This document shows, one piece after another, positions 23,910-36,299 of a stretch of DNA of 64,000 nucleotides (position 1 is the stretch's first letter; every line of letters begins with the position of its first letter). This stretch comes from Symbiodinium natans (lineage: Eukaryota > Sar > Dinophyceae > Suessiales > Symbiodiniaceae). The notes below the pieces were generated by a model that saw only the letters and a program-made list of their open reading frames with translations, was not told the DNA's origin and did not search any database. The position numbers and the translations under genes are program-made. Location of the stretch: positions 193,501 through 257,500 of the forward strand of contig CAJNDS010001413.1 in assembly GCA_905221605.1 (NCBI GenBank), read 5' to 3'.

Positions 23910-26835
23910 ATGACCACAGCGTGAGTCAGCAAAGGCCTCTGCAAAATGTTGTCGTTGGCACAATGGGTGCATAATCCTCCACACACCCTGAACTCAAACC
24001 CGAATGCATCAACTCAGTTCCCTGACTGCTGCATGCTGCTGCAACACGAAGAACTGAAACCGCAACTGAGCTTGGCAGCATCTTGATTCAGGAACCACGG
24101 TGCACGGAACGTTTATCTAAAGAATGATGCGTTCGACTGCACAGCAGAACTACACAATGCATCTGTTGGACAGGATTTCGTGACGGAGCACAACCTGCCA
24201 CTCAAAGCCTCCACGCCACACGCTGCAGCCTTCACTCAAACCCACAAGACTTAGTCTTGACTTTGTGCTCAGAGTTCATAGCTCTGCCCTGGCTCGTGAA
24301 TTAGGGGCCCAGGGGGAGGGTGAGTTGTAGTGTACAACGTGTACACTTTCGATTGCCTGTCGGTGGGCAGCTCAGCCCTCTGTCGTCCCTGCCAGAGCCT
24401 CACAAGTCAGGGGATCATGAGTCCCCCTACTACCCCCCCTATACCTCCCCCCCCTACCGTTCCCCCCCATTTAGGGATAATTAAGCCTAGTTAAGGTTAG
24501 TTAAGGGGGGAACCTAGCGGGGTAGTATAGAGGTGGGTAGTAGGGGAACCCATGAGGAGAGTGGCGCTTGGACAAGGTGTTCAGACTCGGATGTCGAAGA
24601 CAGCACAAACCCCCTCTCAGCTTCCCTGCTAAACTATGGACAACTCCACACTGACTCCACACTCCCATAGTCGCACCCACGCAATGCCGATACCGAGCTG
24701 CTAAAAACACATGTCCAAACTCTTGCGGTGTCCTTGCAGTTTTATACTACGATTACAATTGTATGCGTGAAACCGCAACACCTGCTTTGCCAAAACTATT
24801 ACAATTCTTTGGGAGGTGCTACCGCTCAAGTGCCCAAACACTTCGACCGTGAGATACCTTGAGCACGTCGCAGTGAGCACTGGACACAAGCACGAGTCAA
24901 AACATCAGGCATCAACACTCATGTTATTACTGCTCATATTACGATTATTAGTACTACCAGGTCTTAATTTAATAAACAGAGTCGTTGTCGCGCTTTTACA
25001 ACGCAAGAAACGCTACGTGCCTTCTTACTTCTTCACTACTTCTGTGACGACTAGCTGGTGCACATCCAGGTGGCTTTGCCATCACCACGACTTCCCGGCC
25101 AACATCGTACACAACGGCACCTCCCACGTGGCTGCAAGGTCTTACTGTGAATGAGTTCCTCTCAGCTTGCAGAAGCCTCTGCAAAGTGTCAAGATTAAGG
25201 AAACCTCAAAGCAGAAAAGGGCAACTTCTTTCACGGAGGACCGTGGAGGAGAATCTTTCGGGAACTCGCCGAAAGCTGCGCAACGACCCCCCACAAAAAG
25301 ACTTCTGGAGATCCTTGGAGACGAGCACTTGCTGGACACATTCAAGTGAGCTTGTCCATGTTTGGGATGATTCACCAAAGGCTAAAGTCGGGCGTCGTGC
25401 TCAGGATGGGAGGTGGTGTGGCAGATCTGCCGGACCTGGCTTCCGTCCCTGTGGAGTCGAGCGACATGGGGGTCGCCGTGATTATACTTGTGGTGCTTTT
25501 TCGCTGCTTTCCAAAAAGAGAAAGGGAGGTTTTTGAACAAAACATCGCGCGAAAACATGTGTTGCGAAGACAAGGAACAAGAGCACTGAACGAAGCCAGG
25601 CGAGTGGGAAAACCCTGAATCTGATACATCGGCAATTGGTCTCATCGGCCAACGAGGACTCTTCATTTTCCCATAGAAGAAAATGTTTTCAAAGACGTTG
25701 CATCGCTGCACGCCACGCAGCCCTTTTGATCCGAACCGAACCTGTGCGAAGAATGTCCTTGACGGATTGACTCGGGGTTGCTCTCATCGGTGTCAAGATG
25801 ATCCCCGACTACACCCGCGTTACGCGGCCCAAGGCAAGAGCAGGCTGCTGAGACGCACTTAGAAATGCCACTGTCCGCACCCATGTTGGACTCATGCACA
25901 AGACAAAGAGGAGCCGACGTTGTAGTAGAGGAAGCACATATTGAGGAGGTAGGGCCGAATGAAGTTTTATATGAAGAGAACTGCAGATATATGAAGAGAT
26001 AAAAAGTTCAAAACGTTCTGACATGCAATGCACGGAAACTTGCTCGCCATCAGACGTGGCACAAAACGCTGCTGCAAATGCACCACGAAACTGTCCCAAG
26101 TCACAGAATGGACTCACACAAGAAACTCTCCTCTCCGGAAGCTAGTGCAGCTCACGGCGCCTATGATAGGGGTCATGATCACAACCAGCAACCTCAGCGG
26201 TCCCAAAAAACAAACCTTCCAACTACCATCAACAGCAAGGCCATTTCCAACAAGACTTAGGTACTAGACTTTGCAAACAATCGTCCGACAAGCTGTTTGC
26301 CATAACATTTTGCCATGATATTTGCAGTGTTTCAGGTTGATGGTGGGGCCCTCAGCGACAATGGCAAGGCTTGTCTACCTGCGCATGCAAGCCTGTTCCC
26401 TCCATAAAATCACTGCTCTGCAATCTAGGTCTGCAGGCATCGCAATTGCCGCGACCGTGAGTCTACGTCACATGCGTATGTTGCACCCCTTCATATGAAG
26501 TTCCAGCGTGCAAATGCCACAGGACAACCGATAGCCTTTAGATCCCTTTACGCTGGCCTGGTCTCCTGAGCTCTGCGCAATGCTCAAGCATCATGCCGAG
26601 TTGCACATTGGATGTGAGGCATTTGTTCAGGGTTGCCTCTGGCCAGAAGTTGTCATGAAAATTGCGGAATGCAGGAGGCGCAACACATTTTGTTCTTGCC
26701 ATGCCTTCAGCCCTTCCCGCCTGGGGACATAATTACAACAAGACAGCGTGGTTAAGCAGCTGCACCAACGAAACAACATGGCACAGAAAGCTTATGTTCT
26801 CTTTCAGCGTCATCGTCGTCGCCGCAGCCACCGTC
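23910..26835. other. gene-free interval
   Basis: Apart from the hairpin at 24415-24556, nothing is recognised on either strand. Confidence 0.4.
24415..24556. repeat. G/C-rich foldback hairpin, arms about 54 bp
   Basis: The left arm (24415-24469, C-rich, with CCCCTACTACCC and GTTCCCCCC) is an imperfect inverted copy of the right arm (24502-24556, G-rich, with GGGTAGTAGGGG and GGGGGGAAC). The loop of about 32 bp holds TTAAGCCTAGTTAAGGTTAGTTAA. No coding sequence is present. A small foldback or MITE-like element, or a structured chromosomal site, would fit. Confidence 0.8.
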
Positions 26836-27290
<455 letters not shown>

Positions 27291-28050
27291 CCATAAGGTC
27301 AGAGTTTCAGGTACTTGCAGTACACAAAGCAATAATGTGTGGGGGACTTGACCTCCAACCGACCTTTCGGGGATTCAGAACGGCTTGCAAAAGGATACTG
27401 AATTAACCGTCGAACCTGAAGTTGACGCATGGTTGCACAGACCGAAGCGGCCTCTCATGCCATAGACGTGCTAAGTAGATGTCGCTAATAGTAGCGGAAA
27501 ACTGCAACCACAAGTCGCCGAGGAAGATACATGGATTGAACAGAATTTCCGAGGTTTGCTCCGCCAACATAGGCCATCCCTCCAACCTCATCGCGCCTCT
27601 ACAGGGCCAATGAGCGATTGAGATGCCAGTGGCACCAGGACGACCATGGAGAATCTTGGCGGGAGCTCCGACATGCGACCGACTTGAGAAGGGCTCTGGG
27701 TCGCTAAGGGTGTCAAGCTTGTCTTATAACGGACCCTTCAGACTCCTACTAGGAACGAGTAGACAAACAATACCGTCTGCGCGGAGTGCAGAAGCGCGTG
27801 GCTTCAGGAAATGGATCTCCCATATCTGGAGGCCTGTTTACCTTTAGGAACATATAATCTCCACAAACCGATGGCGCAACCAAATACAGAAAGTTTGGAC
27901 ACCAAGACTATGCGGCCATGTCTTCAACTCCCTGGAGTGCTTCAAGGGCCGATAGCTTCTATGCCACCCCAGGGCCTATTCAAGATCAGTAAGACAGGGT
28001 CGGAGGAGTTCGCATCCGAGAAGGGCTTTGCTACTTTTCATCTCGCCTTC
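27291..28050. other. gene-free interval
   Basis: No recognisable gene or repeat. Confidence 0.4.
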
Positions 28051-28059
28051 TCCAACCCC

Positions 28060-28510
28060 ACTCGCTGAACACTCTGTCCCAGCGGCGCGAGGAAAGACAG
28101 TTGGCCCAAGGGGACGAGGATGAGATACTTCAGCCAAGGCTGCCCGGCCTCCAAACCAGGCATCGCAGCTTCAGGATTTGCGATTCTCAATCGTAGATCA
28201 ACCGCGTTGGCTGATGTCGGCTTACGGATGCGATTGCCTTGCTGGGATTTCGGCGCTTATACTGCGCGACTACTACGTAACCAAGAAGGCTTCCCCAGCC
28301 TCCTGGCTTGGCAGAGTTCTCTGTAGCGGCGTCTTCAAGGTCCTCTTCAGAAAACCACGTATCCAGCCATCGCAGCTCCTCCGGGAAGGCTTCAAAGCTG
28401 TGGAGAGGCAATGCATTGAAGGCATAGGACCATGTGTAAATACATATTCACTATTTCTTCCTCCTGCAGAGCACGGACCTCAGCAAACAGCTCAAGTCTA
28501 GGGGGCGCTT
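28060..28510 (-). CDS. candidate small exons of an unidentified protein
   Basis: Three minus-strand pieces look exon-like. After a TAG near 28500, a frame reads RLELFAEVRALQEEEIV. After CTCTCCACAG (about 28405), another reads FEAFPEELRWLDTWFSEEDL and ends before a GTTACG donor near 28285. A third ends NPEAAMPGLEAGQPWLKYL...EKAR with a stop near 28066. The first two could join if the donor is GA (GT|GAATAT), a type reported in dinoflagellates. The protein would be acidic and of unknown family. Support is compositional and splice-site based only. Confidence 0.25.
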
Positions 28511-28591
28511 AGGGGTCGAGCTTTGGATTAGACTTTTCAGAGTTCGGTAAAGAAATCTCAAAACTTCACCAAAAAAGTCGAATTTTCAACT

Positions 28592-28735
28592 CGAAGATTG
28601 AAGATTGAAGACCCCACAAAACAGTGTTTCTGGAATCTTAGATTTTAGGAGCGACCATTTCAAAAATTTATTTCGATCCTCAACGTGAAGATTTCAAACT
28701 TTTCCGTGGGGTCTTCAATCTTCAATCTTCGAAAA
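28592..28735. repeat. inverted repeat based on GAAGATTGAAGATTGAAGAC
   Basis: The left arm at 28592-28617 reads GAAGATTGAAGATTGAAGAC followed by CCCA. The right arm at 28706-28732 is its reverse complement, TGGGGTCTTCAATCTTCAAT followed by CTTC. The loop is about 90 bp and AT-rich. It forms a family with the tighter hairpin at 28802 and a looser copy near 28905-28935. Confidence 0.85.
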
Positions 28736-28801
28736 CGAAAACACCAACATCTCCACCAAAGCAAATTATATTTGACTCTTCGCGGTCCTCAATCGCAGAT
28801 G

Positions 28802-28854
28802 GAAGATTGAAGATCCACAGAAAAAAAACGTTTTTTCTGGAATCTTCAATCTTC
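28802..28854. repeat. tight hairpin with GAAGATTGAAGAT arms
   Basis: GAAGATTGAAGAT at 28802-28814 pairs with ATCTTCAATCTTC at 28842-28854. The pairing continues inward through CAGAAAAAA / TTTTTTCTG with two to three mismatches, leaving only a few loop bases around 28829. It would fold strongly as DNA or RNA. Confidence 0.85.
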
Positions 28855-31800
28855 AACCTCCGGCAAATTTCAATTGACTTTTTTTCGTTCCTCACGTCGA
28901 AGATTCCAGACAAAGTTTGCTGTGGGATCTTCTACACTCAGTGTTCTGTTTCCAAAGACCTTCCAAAAATGAATAAAAAGATTGTGCCTCAAATCGAAGA
29001 TTCCATCAGCCTTGATTTGAGGACCGAAACACTTGCAACTTGACATTTTTGAAATTTCGATCTTGTTCAATAGCAGACAATGGAAATCAGATAGAAGACG
29101 AATACTTGTCAGATGCTCTTTGCCGGAAAAAAACGTTGGTCTAGGAAGTCCCCTTGAATGGTGTTCCGGACAATCCCAATGTTTTCGCGGGCCCGAGCTC
29201 TTCATGGATTTTCTTGGTTTTTCCGATGCCTTCAAACCAAAGTGACCGAAATTCAACAACCTACAAACCAAAACTGGCACTCCGGTCGCACTCGATCCTC
29301 CAGGGTTTCTCGTACTGCGAAGGCAGGGCGTCCATCACTACGTGCCCGGCATTAGTTTGTAGACTGTTTGTCTTCTTAGAAAAGACACAAGCAGTCAGGC
29401 CATGGATTTCATACAGCTAGTGTAGTTCGGGCCTAATCTTGAGAAAAACAAATCAATGACAATAACTACGGCATCATTCCGACAGTGAAATTCTACATTC
29501 AATCGTATGTGCTGAGTCTAGTAGTCCGTCTGTTGCATTCACCCCCCCCCCCCCCCCACCACCCCAATTGAAGCAAAGAACATACCAAAGGAAAATGCAT
29601 CGTTTGCTACAGCTAGTCAAAGTATCAACAACTTACATAGCGAATGTAGTGCAACCATCCTCATAGTGCTTCTGAACTTGCTTAAGGGGTGGCCGACAAA
29701 AATGTTAGTCAATCATACTTCTACATATCCCCAGCCCTATGACAATTTGCCTCTCCCCATGTCTGGATCACAAACTAAACAAAGGCAGTATTGTTAAGAT
29801 AGACTGGAAAAAACTTCATATGACAAAATGAAATATAACCCCTGACACAACCAACATTGAAAGATTTGAAATCATAGGGGTGTAACCGTTCATGTGGCTC
29901 CATGTTTTACACAAAATGTTGAAAGCTTAACGACTATAACTCAACAAACTGTACTATGTTGCTCCATGTTATGAAGCTGGCAGGGAGGCGAATGTAATAT
30001 GGCCGTGAACGCGCTAAATTCTATTAGTTGCATTAACGGCCTGTTTGGTGTGAGAAACAGATGGTACCTTGTGCTGCAAATCTTTTCATGCAGTTAGTAC
30101 AATGCAGCTTCCAGAATATCAACTACTATGTGCCCAAGGGATTAATGGAGCCAACATTTCTTAATTTAAGGCTGTATTCTATATATATATATATATACAA
30201 TAAGCATATCCGGCCCTCCTTTACTGGCTAATACAGCCCGTTTATTCACTGCAGATAATCACATTCGACTCACTGCTTAATGTATTCGCTTAGCATATGT
30301 TCCCATCGAAAACTGCTGCACCCTTCCCTCCAACTTTGTGTGTGTAGCGTGTATATTTCTGTCTATGTATGTATATATATATATATATATATATTCATTG
30401 ACATTTGTATATTCACATGTATATGTATGTATCTATATACATATATGTATATGGTCACCCCCCCCCCCCCCCCAAGATCTACACCCTCCTTGTCTACACT
30501 ACTCTTCTGCTTGCTTCCCCGCACTTGTGTACAAGTAGTGCACGCCGAAAACACTGGAAATACCGATAAAACCTTACTTGTTGAGTATTTCCGGGACTAT
30601 TGTTCGTAACACATCATGCATGCAAAATGTCTATAAATCTGCAACCGAATTTCGGTTTAAAATTGTATGACCTTCTATACTCCGAGAGGCAAAAACCCTG
30701 GAAGATATAGCACTTTTGCTGTTAACACCTCAAAAAACTCGTGTTTTTGTGTTTTTTACTGTTGTCTTAGTAATCAAATACGTGCTGAGCTGCACGTGTC
30801 AACACTGGGTCTGACGCGGCTTCTTTCAGGATTCCCAGGAAAAGGTCTCTTTCTCTCATACAACAATAACAGCCAATAGTAGGATAAAAGCTACCACTAA
30901 CCATAACTATAATATCATGCCTACTTTTATAGTAATCATTGGTTCCGTGGGTATGTACTTAGTATTAAATTTCTATGCAATGAATATTGCATTGGTGTGC
31001 TTTTAACAATGTACCAGGCGTTTCAATCGTATTTACTTTGCCTATTTAATCAACATCGTGCTTGGAAAAAGCGTTGCTTAGGAAAATTGCATTATTTGTA
31101 TCGAAACACCTGAAAACCCAAAAGTCCAAACTTCGCCAGAGATTATCCCAAGGCTTTAGGATTTGGAATTTCCGAGCACTATGATCTTCACGAGGCAAAT
31201 AGGCTTCTAAGAAAGAATATGTATTCTTGAGCTTGTCTATGCGAATTGTGCGTTTGGGACAGAATATAATCTGTACAAGTGGTATTTAATTCGTGCGCAA
31301 GCAGTGTTTCATCATTATGTGCTGAAAACTGCTTGTTTTATAGTCAAATCTAGTACACGTAATACTTGTGCTAAAGTCGTGTTTCTTTAAGAACTCTACA
31401 AGAATTATGCATTTGAAAGCTTGTCTATGCTGTTTAAGAGTTCTATGTTTCTAGGAGAACTGTGTACTTGCAAGCTTCTCTATGCGAATTGTGTGTGTTT
31501 AGACATAAGGCTAGGATACTTCACTAGCCAGCCTCTTTCATAGGGTAGTAATTCAACATTTTGGCCACGCTATGTGTTTAGAAGAGTATTTCCCTGGGCT
31601 TGGGACAAGCACTGCTTCTCTAGAAACAGAACGAATTTCTTTTCAAAAAAGCATCCTCTCTCTAAAATTGCAGTATTTGTCTAGATTGCCGAGCGCAATC
31701 GCTACATTTTGCAATAGATATTCTATGAGTGAACAAAAACTAGGATAGTTCACTCGCCTCTTTCGTATAGTATTAGTTCTATATTTGCCTAGTAAAGGCA

Positions 31801-31865
31801 CTATGCATCTGAAAAAGCAAAGTATTTCCCTAGGTTTTAGGCACGCACTACTTCTCTACAAGAGA

Positions 31866-32310
31866 CACAAAATCACACAAAACAAAAACCCACAAACCAA
31901 AAAAAACAAAAGCAACAAAACCAAAAAAAATAAAAATGTCGAAAATAACAATATTTCTGGAACTCGTGGAAACGCGAATCCAAAAAAAGCCAAGAAAACA
32001 AAAACCCCCAAACCAAAAAAAAATCAAAACCAAAAAAAACTAAAAAGCACAAAACATGATTCCGAGACTCTTGGACAAAGGGAATCATTACCCCCTGACG
32101 TCAAGAGTTCGAAAATAATGTTTTGGTTTGTCTTTTTTTGGTATTTATGGTTTTGTTTTTTTGGTTTGGATTGTTTTTGATTTCACTTGTCCAAGAGTCT
32201 CATAATGTTTTTGTTTGCTTTTTTGGTCTTGGTGTTTTTGGTCTTGTTTTTTTGGTTTGAGTTTTTTGGCATCCTGATTTTGGCGTTTTTGACCTTTTTT
32301 GGGTTCTGGA
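31866..32310. repeat. foldback with A-rich left arm and T-rich right arm
   Basis: 31866-32110 is packed with CAAAAACC / AAACCAAAAAAAA words. 32119-32310 holds the complements (TTTTGGTTTG, TTTTTTTGGTTTG). Inside the arms, GAGACTCTTGGACAA at 32070-32085 is matched by TTGTCCAAGAGTCTC at about 32187-32201. The arms are imperfect. Lys/Asn-rich frames on the plus strand and Phe-rich frames on the minus strand are base-composition artefacts. Confidence 0.7.
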
Positions 32311-32345
32311 AACCTGTAAACGTAGATCTTGGGAGGGTGGGCGAG

Positions 32346-32470
32346 CATATATATGTATATGATATCTATACGTGTATGTGTATATAATGTTTAGATCTAC
32401 ATATACGTGTATATATATATGTGTGAATATATATATATATATGTGTATATATATACACATATACATAGAT
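32346..32470. repeat. (TA)n/(TATG)n microsatellite
   Basis: Alternating TATATATG, TATACGTG and TATATATATATA tracts at the right edge of the AT-rich island, about 140 bp left of the next TTTAGGG-type block. Confidence 0.85.
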
Positions 32471-32612
32471 GTTCAAACAAAAGTGCGTTTTTATGCAAGC
32501 TGGCACTGCTCCAGGCGGGTTGCAGCTGGCTAATTACGAGCGGGATCCTCGTTTTGTCGCTCTTGGGGACCAACTTGCCTCTCAAGACCTGAGGATGGCT
32601 AAAGAAAGTGGG

Positions 32613-32668
32613 GGTTCAGGGTTTGGGGCTTGGGGTTTTGGGGTTTAGGGTTTAGGGTTTAGAGTTTA
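32613..32668. repeat. degenerate TTTAGGG block
   Basis: GGGTTTGGGG / GGGTTTTGGGG words lead into three TTTAGGG copies and a TTTAGAGTTTAGG end. It is the only sizeable telomere-type patch outside the first 8.3 kb and is more degenerate than those. Confidence 0.8.
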
Positions 32669-32669
32669 G

Positions 32670-34432
32670 GCTTGTGGGCCATACAATCCCCTGTCAAATC
32701 GACTGCTTGAGAAACCACGGACGTTGACGCGATCGTCAACACCTCCGCGTGTAAGGTCGGCTGTGGTTATGGGCTTCGGTTGTCCCGGAATGGAGTTTGC
32801 CTGCGGTAGCTTCTCCCTGAAGTTGGGGCCTTCTGCATGCGATGTCTGGCTAATTCAGAAACCTGATGCTTCTCAGATCAGCCCCCAATGGTGCTGTATA
32901 CCCGTCGTTGCTCACGGACAGCTTGTGCACAAGAAGAGGTACTCTGCAAATCAGGCGAAGCTCATCTGGGATCTCAAGTTCTCAAGCGAACACAGAATGG
33001 AAGCTAGTTCGTCTGGTCAAGACGACATGCACAAGATTACCACAAACTGAACCCGCTCACTGCGAACCGGAGTTCCCGCAGCAAGTAGAGCGTCAGGGCG
33101 ACAGCGACGGGAAGCAATGCGTACAACATTGATTCCTCGTTTCAGGGACTTCCACAACTAAGCGAAGACGAGTTCAAGGCAGCCCATCGGCTTCTACATC
33201 CGGAGCCCAGGCCTAAGGAGGACCCAATTCCTTAAGCCGCCCACCCTGTACCAAAAAGACTCTTCCATTGAGATGTTCTAATCAGCGAAGTCTCCGTGAC
33301 CGAGTCAGACAAATTCATGAGGCCGCGGGTCGTAGGCCTCGGTAGCGAGATCTTTGAGGCGATGCAAGCCAAGTGCAGTGAGCACACCCAATGTATTCGG
33401 CAAAGGCGGGAAGAAAAAGAGGAAACTGTCAGCCCTGAACCGAACCAGTCAGAATTGTTTGTCAGTTTGACCCTGGAGCCAAACTTTATCCCAGCATGTT
33501 TACCAAGCTATACACGCTGCACACACGCAGAGGAACATCATTGTTCTTCGTGATCTTTGGAACTAGGCTTGAAAAGTACAAGGGAAAAAGTTGATGCATG
33601 CACCCGAATAAGCCTCAAGCTTGATGGGGAACAGCTTTTGGAGATGTGCAGAGGGGTATTGTAATGGCGTGTCTGCTGCAGAGACGCGAGAACCTTGCCA
33701 TTCCAAGAAAAGTGTGCTGGGGCACCTCCCTTCACTTTAAGGGGGGGCATGACCTGAGCACTGGATGCTTCTAATTCTAAATTTCTAAATACTCCAAAGT
33801 GTGGCCCTTCGAAGAGCTGCGGGCACAGAGAAGATTTGCAAGCCTGATATCGCCTGCAGCCGTTGAAGACTCATCACTTGAGCACTCCCGGTCGTTTTAT
33901 GCAAAGCCAGAATGAAGCCAAATCCCTGAATTTTCTCCCTATGCACAAGCACTGCCAATGAACTCGAGCGTCATGTTGGGCGGGCTGGGAGGCGTATCTG
34001 GCATGCTCGCAAGCCATAAAAGCTTGCGGGGGATGCCGATGGATTGCAGACAAGACTCATGAGAGCAGAAAGATATAAATGCCAAGTCTAACACGTCCTT
34101 CTTGCTGGCCTACCTCATGCACTGGATTGAAAGCAGCTCTTGCATGACACGTTTCAGGCTTAGCAGGTCCTGAACACACCTACATGCATCCGAACTCCGG
34201 AAGCAAGGGCTTCGCACACAGCGAAAGCTCTCCGATTCTAAGTTACAGTGTCTGTACGTACTTAAAGCCCAAAAGTCTCAGAAAAGGCCTTGCAAAATGA
34301 CCTTGTGATTTTGAAATTCCATAAACGCACGGCCATCCTGCAGCCTTGACGCCCTGCATGCACTACACGCCTCCAATATACGCCAAGCTTCAGCCGAAAG
34401 ATCCTCACGGGCGCCCGGCTTCATACCAAAAT
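32670..34432. other. gene-free interval
   Basis: No recognised exon or repeat between the TTTAGGG patch and the sulfotransferase fragment. Confidence 0.4.
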
Positions 34433-34908
34433 ACCATGCAGCACAAGCATCTCATTTTCAGAGCTGTGGACTAAGCGTTCTCGGCTGCATAAGGATCTGT
34501 GAAGCCACTGGCCAAAATGCCAGGGTTTCGGCATGTCTGACGGGAAGTGCTGGGATCTTGGCCGAACCGCCACGTTCGCCTAGCATCCTCCCCAGATTTG
34601 TAACAAAATTAACCAAAATGGACCGTGCGACACATGTCGCAACGACATATGATGCCTCTTGGAGGCAGCACACACCTCAGCATTTACAGAGCGGGCCATG
34701 TCACGTGAGGAGCATCTCGCAAGCATGTCGGCCGGGGAAATCGGAACAGCTCATAATCCTCAGCATAGAGCTGCCTGGCCTTCAGGCAGAGCTGCTCATC
34801 ATAAGCAGCGCGATCCTTGGAATCCGTCCAGTGTTCCTAGTAGCGCCTTCGCAGACTCTCCGCAGCTGAAATTTCTGACCGCACCGCAATTCAGTACTGT
34901 CAGGACTG
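34433..34908 (-). pseudogene. truncated third copy of the carbohydrate sulfotransferase
   Basis: This stretch aligns base by base with the 3' coding end and 3' flank of the two sulfotransferase genes at 43-47 kb. The stop codon (TAA, minus strand, 34684-34686) is in the same place, and the 250 bp of 3' flank are well conserved. Only the last 70-75 codons are present. Compared with the intact copies, one extra base near 34832-34843 (GTTCCTAGTAGC against GTTCAGCTAGC) shifts the frame upstream of the YDEQLC...ARQLYAEDYELFRFP end. Both the PAPS 5'-phosphosulfate and 3'-phosphate motifs are missing, so it cannot encode an active enzyme. It sits about 280 bp downstream of the glycoside hydrolase stop on the same strand. 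Confidence 0.88.
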
Positions 34909-35188
34909 CTCTCACACCTCACACAGCTAGGCACCAATCCTGTGAAATCCTGTGAGTGAGGACATCCTCTACAAGGCTCGCAAAACAAGTACGTACCATA
35001 CTTCTGCCAAATATTGGTGCCTTGGGAGATCTCTTCACGTGATTTTCTCACGTTCTGCACGCATGAACGGATTTCTGGTCCCGACTTACCAACCTGCTTT
35101 GCAGGCCAGAGGATGTCAAACTCGCAAGCGAAGCATCCCAAAAATGTCACGAACCAAACAGCCTCTGAATGACTCAAAGCTTTGGTAC

Positions 35189-36234
35189 TCAGCAGATTGT
35201 GGACGACACTGGGTTCATGACAGCTGCGCCTGCTGGCGTAATCCGTCGCAAGCCAGTGTCCAACATGTAGGACTGGGCCATAGCTGGATCTGTGAAGACC
35301 ACTGTCCACCACGCATATCGCGTGATCCGAGCGTTTTTCTGCAACCATTGCAGTGAACCCATCCCGTGACTAGCTGCTTTCTGACTGGTGATTGACTTGC
35401 AATGCTCCACGGAGTTGGGATGCGCCTGCTCGTCTTCCCAAAAGCAACTTGTCTCCGAAACCCAAATCTCCTGCGAGCTGAGCCAAGAAGACCAGTCTTT
35501 ACCTCCATATGAGCCTAACCGGCGCAGCAAGTCTGCGAAGAAGAAACCCCGACTTTCGTCGTAGTTCTCGACCCAGTAAGACTCCCGGCAGTCGTACTCA
35601 TGCACCACCACACCTTTGATGAGGTCTACATCACAGGCTGAAGTGTCCCAGCATTGTTTCAGAAAGTCCTCGAACCAATCAAGTTGCACTTTGCTCTTTC
35701 CCACATTCGGTGCCAACAACTTGAGACCCAGCTCTTGAGATACTGGCTGTGTGTATGTAGTCCAAATGCCTAACGCCTCTGCAGGAGTGATGTTGGAATC
35801 ATGTTCGTTCCATCCTTCGTTTGTACCGAAGATGTATCGCATTCGGTCCCGATCATTGGAAGCCACGAGGTCTCGGACTTCGTCATAGGTGCATTTCGGA
35901 CTTGGCTTGCGTGGCAGAAACGCACACTCCCGCCCGCTGAGCGTTCGCACCTCAGTTCTGCAACAGCCGTGAAAGGCTTTGATTTTCTTGTAGGGTAAAC
36001 TGCGACATGTGGTGAAAGCACCTCAGACCGATCTATTCCGGAAATCTCCGGACATCTAAGCTTGTCAAAGCCTATGGCCCTTCTTCGCAAAACCTCATGA
36101 GTAACTCAAGGCGCTCCGTCGTAGCCAAGCATAGGCACAAATTCGATGTTGTTGTCTCTCGCCCACTGGAGGCTGGACTGTGGCTCATCAGGCATGAAAC
36201 GGAAGTACCATGATACGTACCTTAGAGTCAGAGA
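35189..36234 (-). CDS. GH128 / Asl1-like glycoside hydrolase, 5' end not located
   Basis: Members of this TIM-barrel family (Glyco_hydro_cc) include beta-1,3-glucanases and secreted wall-active proteins. The upstream exon starts at 36234 after CTTTCAG and reads RYVSWYFRFMPDEP...NNIEFVPMLGYDG, like the family's first strands (SWYYNW...EFVPMLW). The last exon starts at 35957 after TTGCAG and ends at the stop at 35189. It contains YIFGTNEGWNE (the family's GFNEP; Glu is the likely acid/base), ITPAEALGIWTTYTQPV, a VVVHEYD strand (family AVHWY), IWVSETSCF (family V(T/S)EF; Glu is the likely nucleophile) and the closing TRYAWW...ITPAGAAVMNP. The intron between is about 150 bp. Its donor, near 36110-36120, is not a plain GT (possibly GA or GC). 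No signal peptide exon was found. Confidence 0.75.
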
Positions 36235-36299
36235 CTGAAAGACGCCTCTCCTCTCGAACAACTCTGACTTGTCCCCCTTCCCGCCCCCCACAATGATTC

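Larger units (their letters stand above)
28560..32480. other. AT-rich island
   Basis: By sampling lines, A+T is about 60-65% here, against roughly 45-50% in the flanks. It holds foldbacks (28592-28735, 28802-28854, 31866-32310), poly-C tracts (29541-29557 and 30457-30473) and (TA)n tracts (30180-30196, 30370-30393, 30420-30452, 32346-32470). No gene is recognised in it. The abrupt change at both ends suggests different origin or history from the flanks. Confidence 0.7.
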
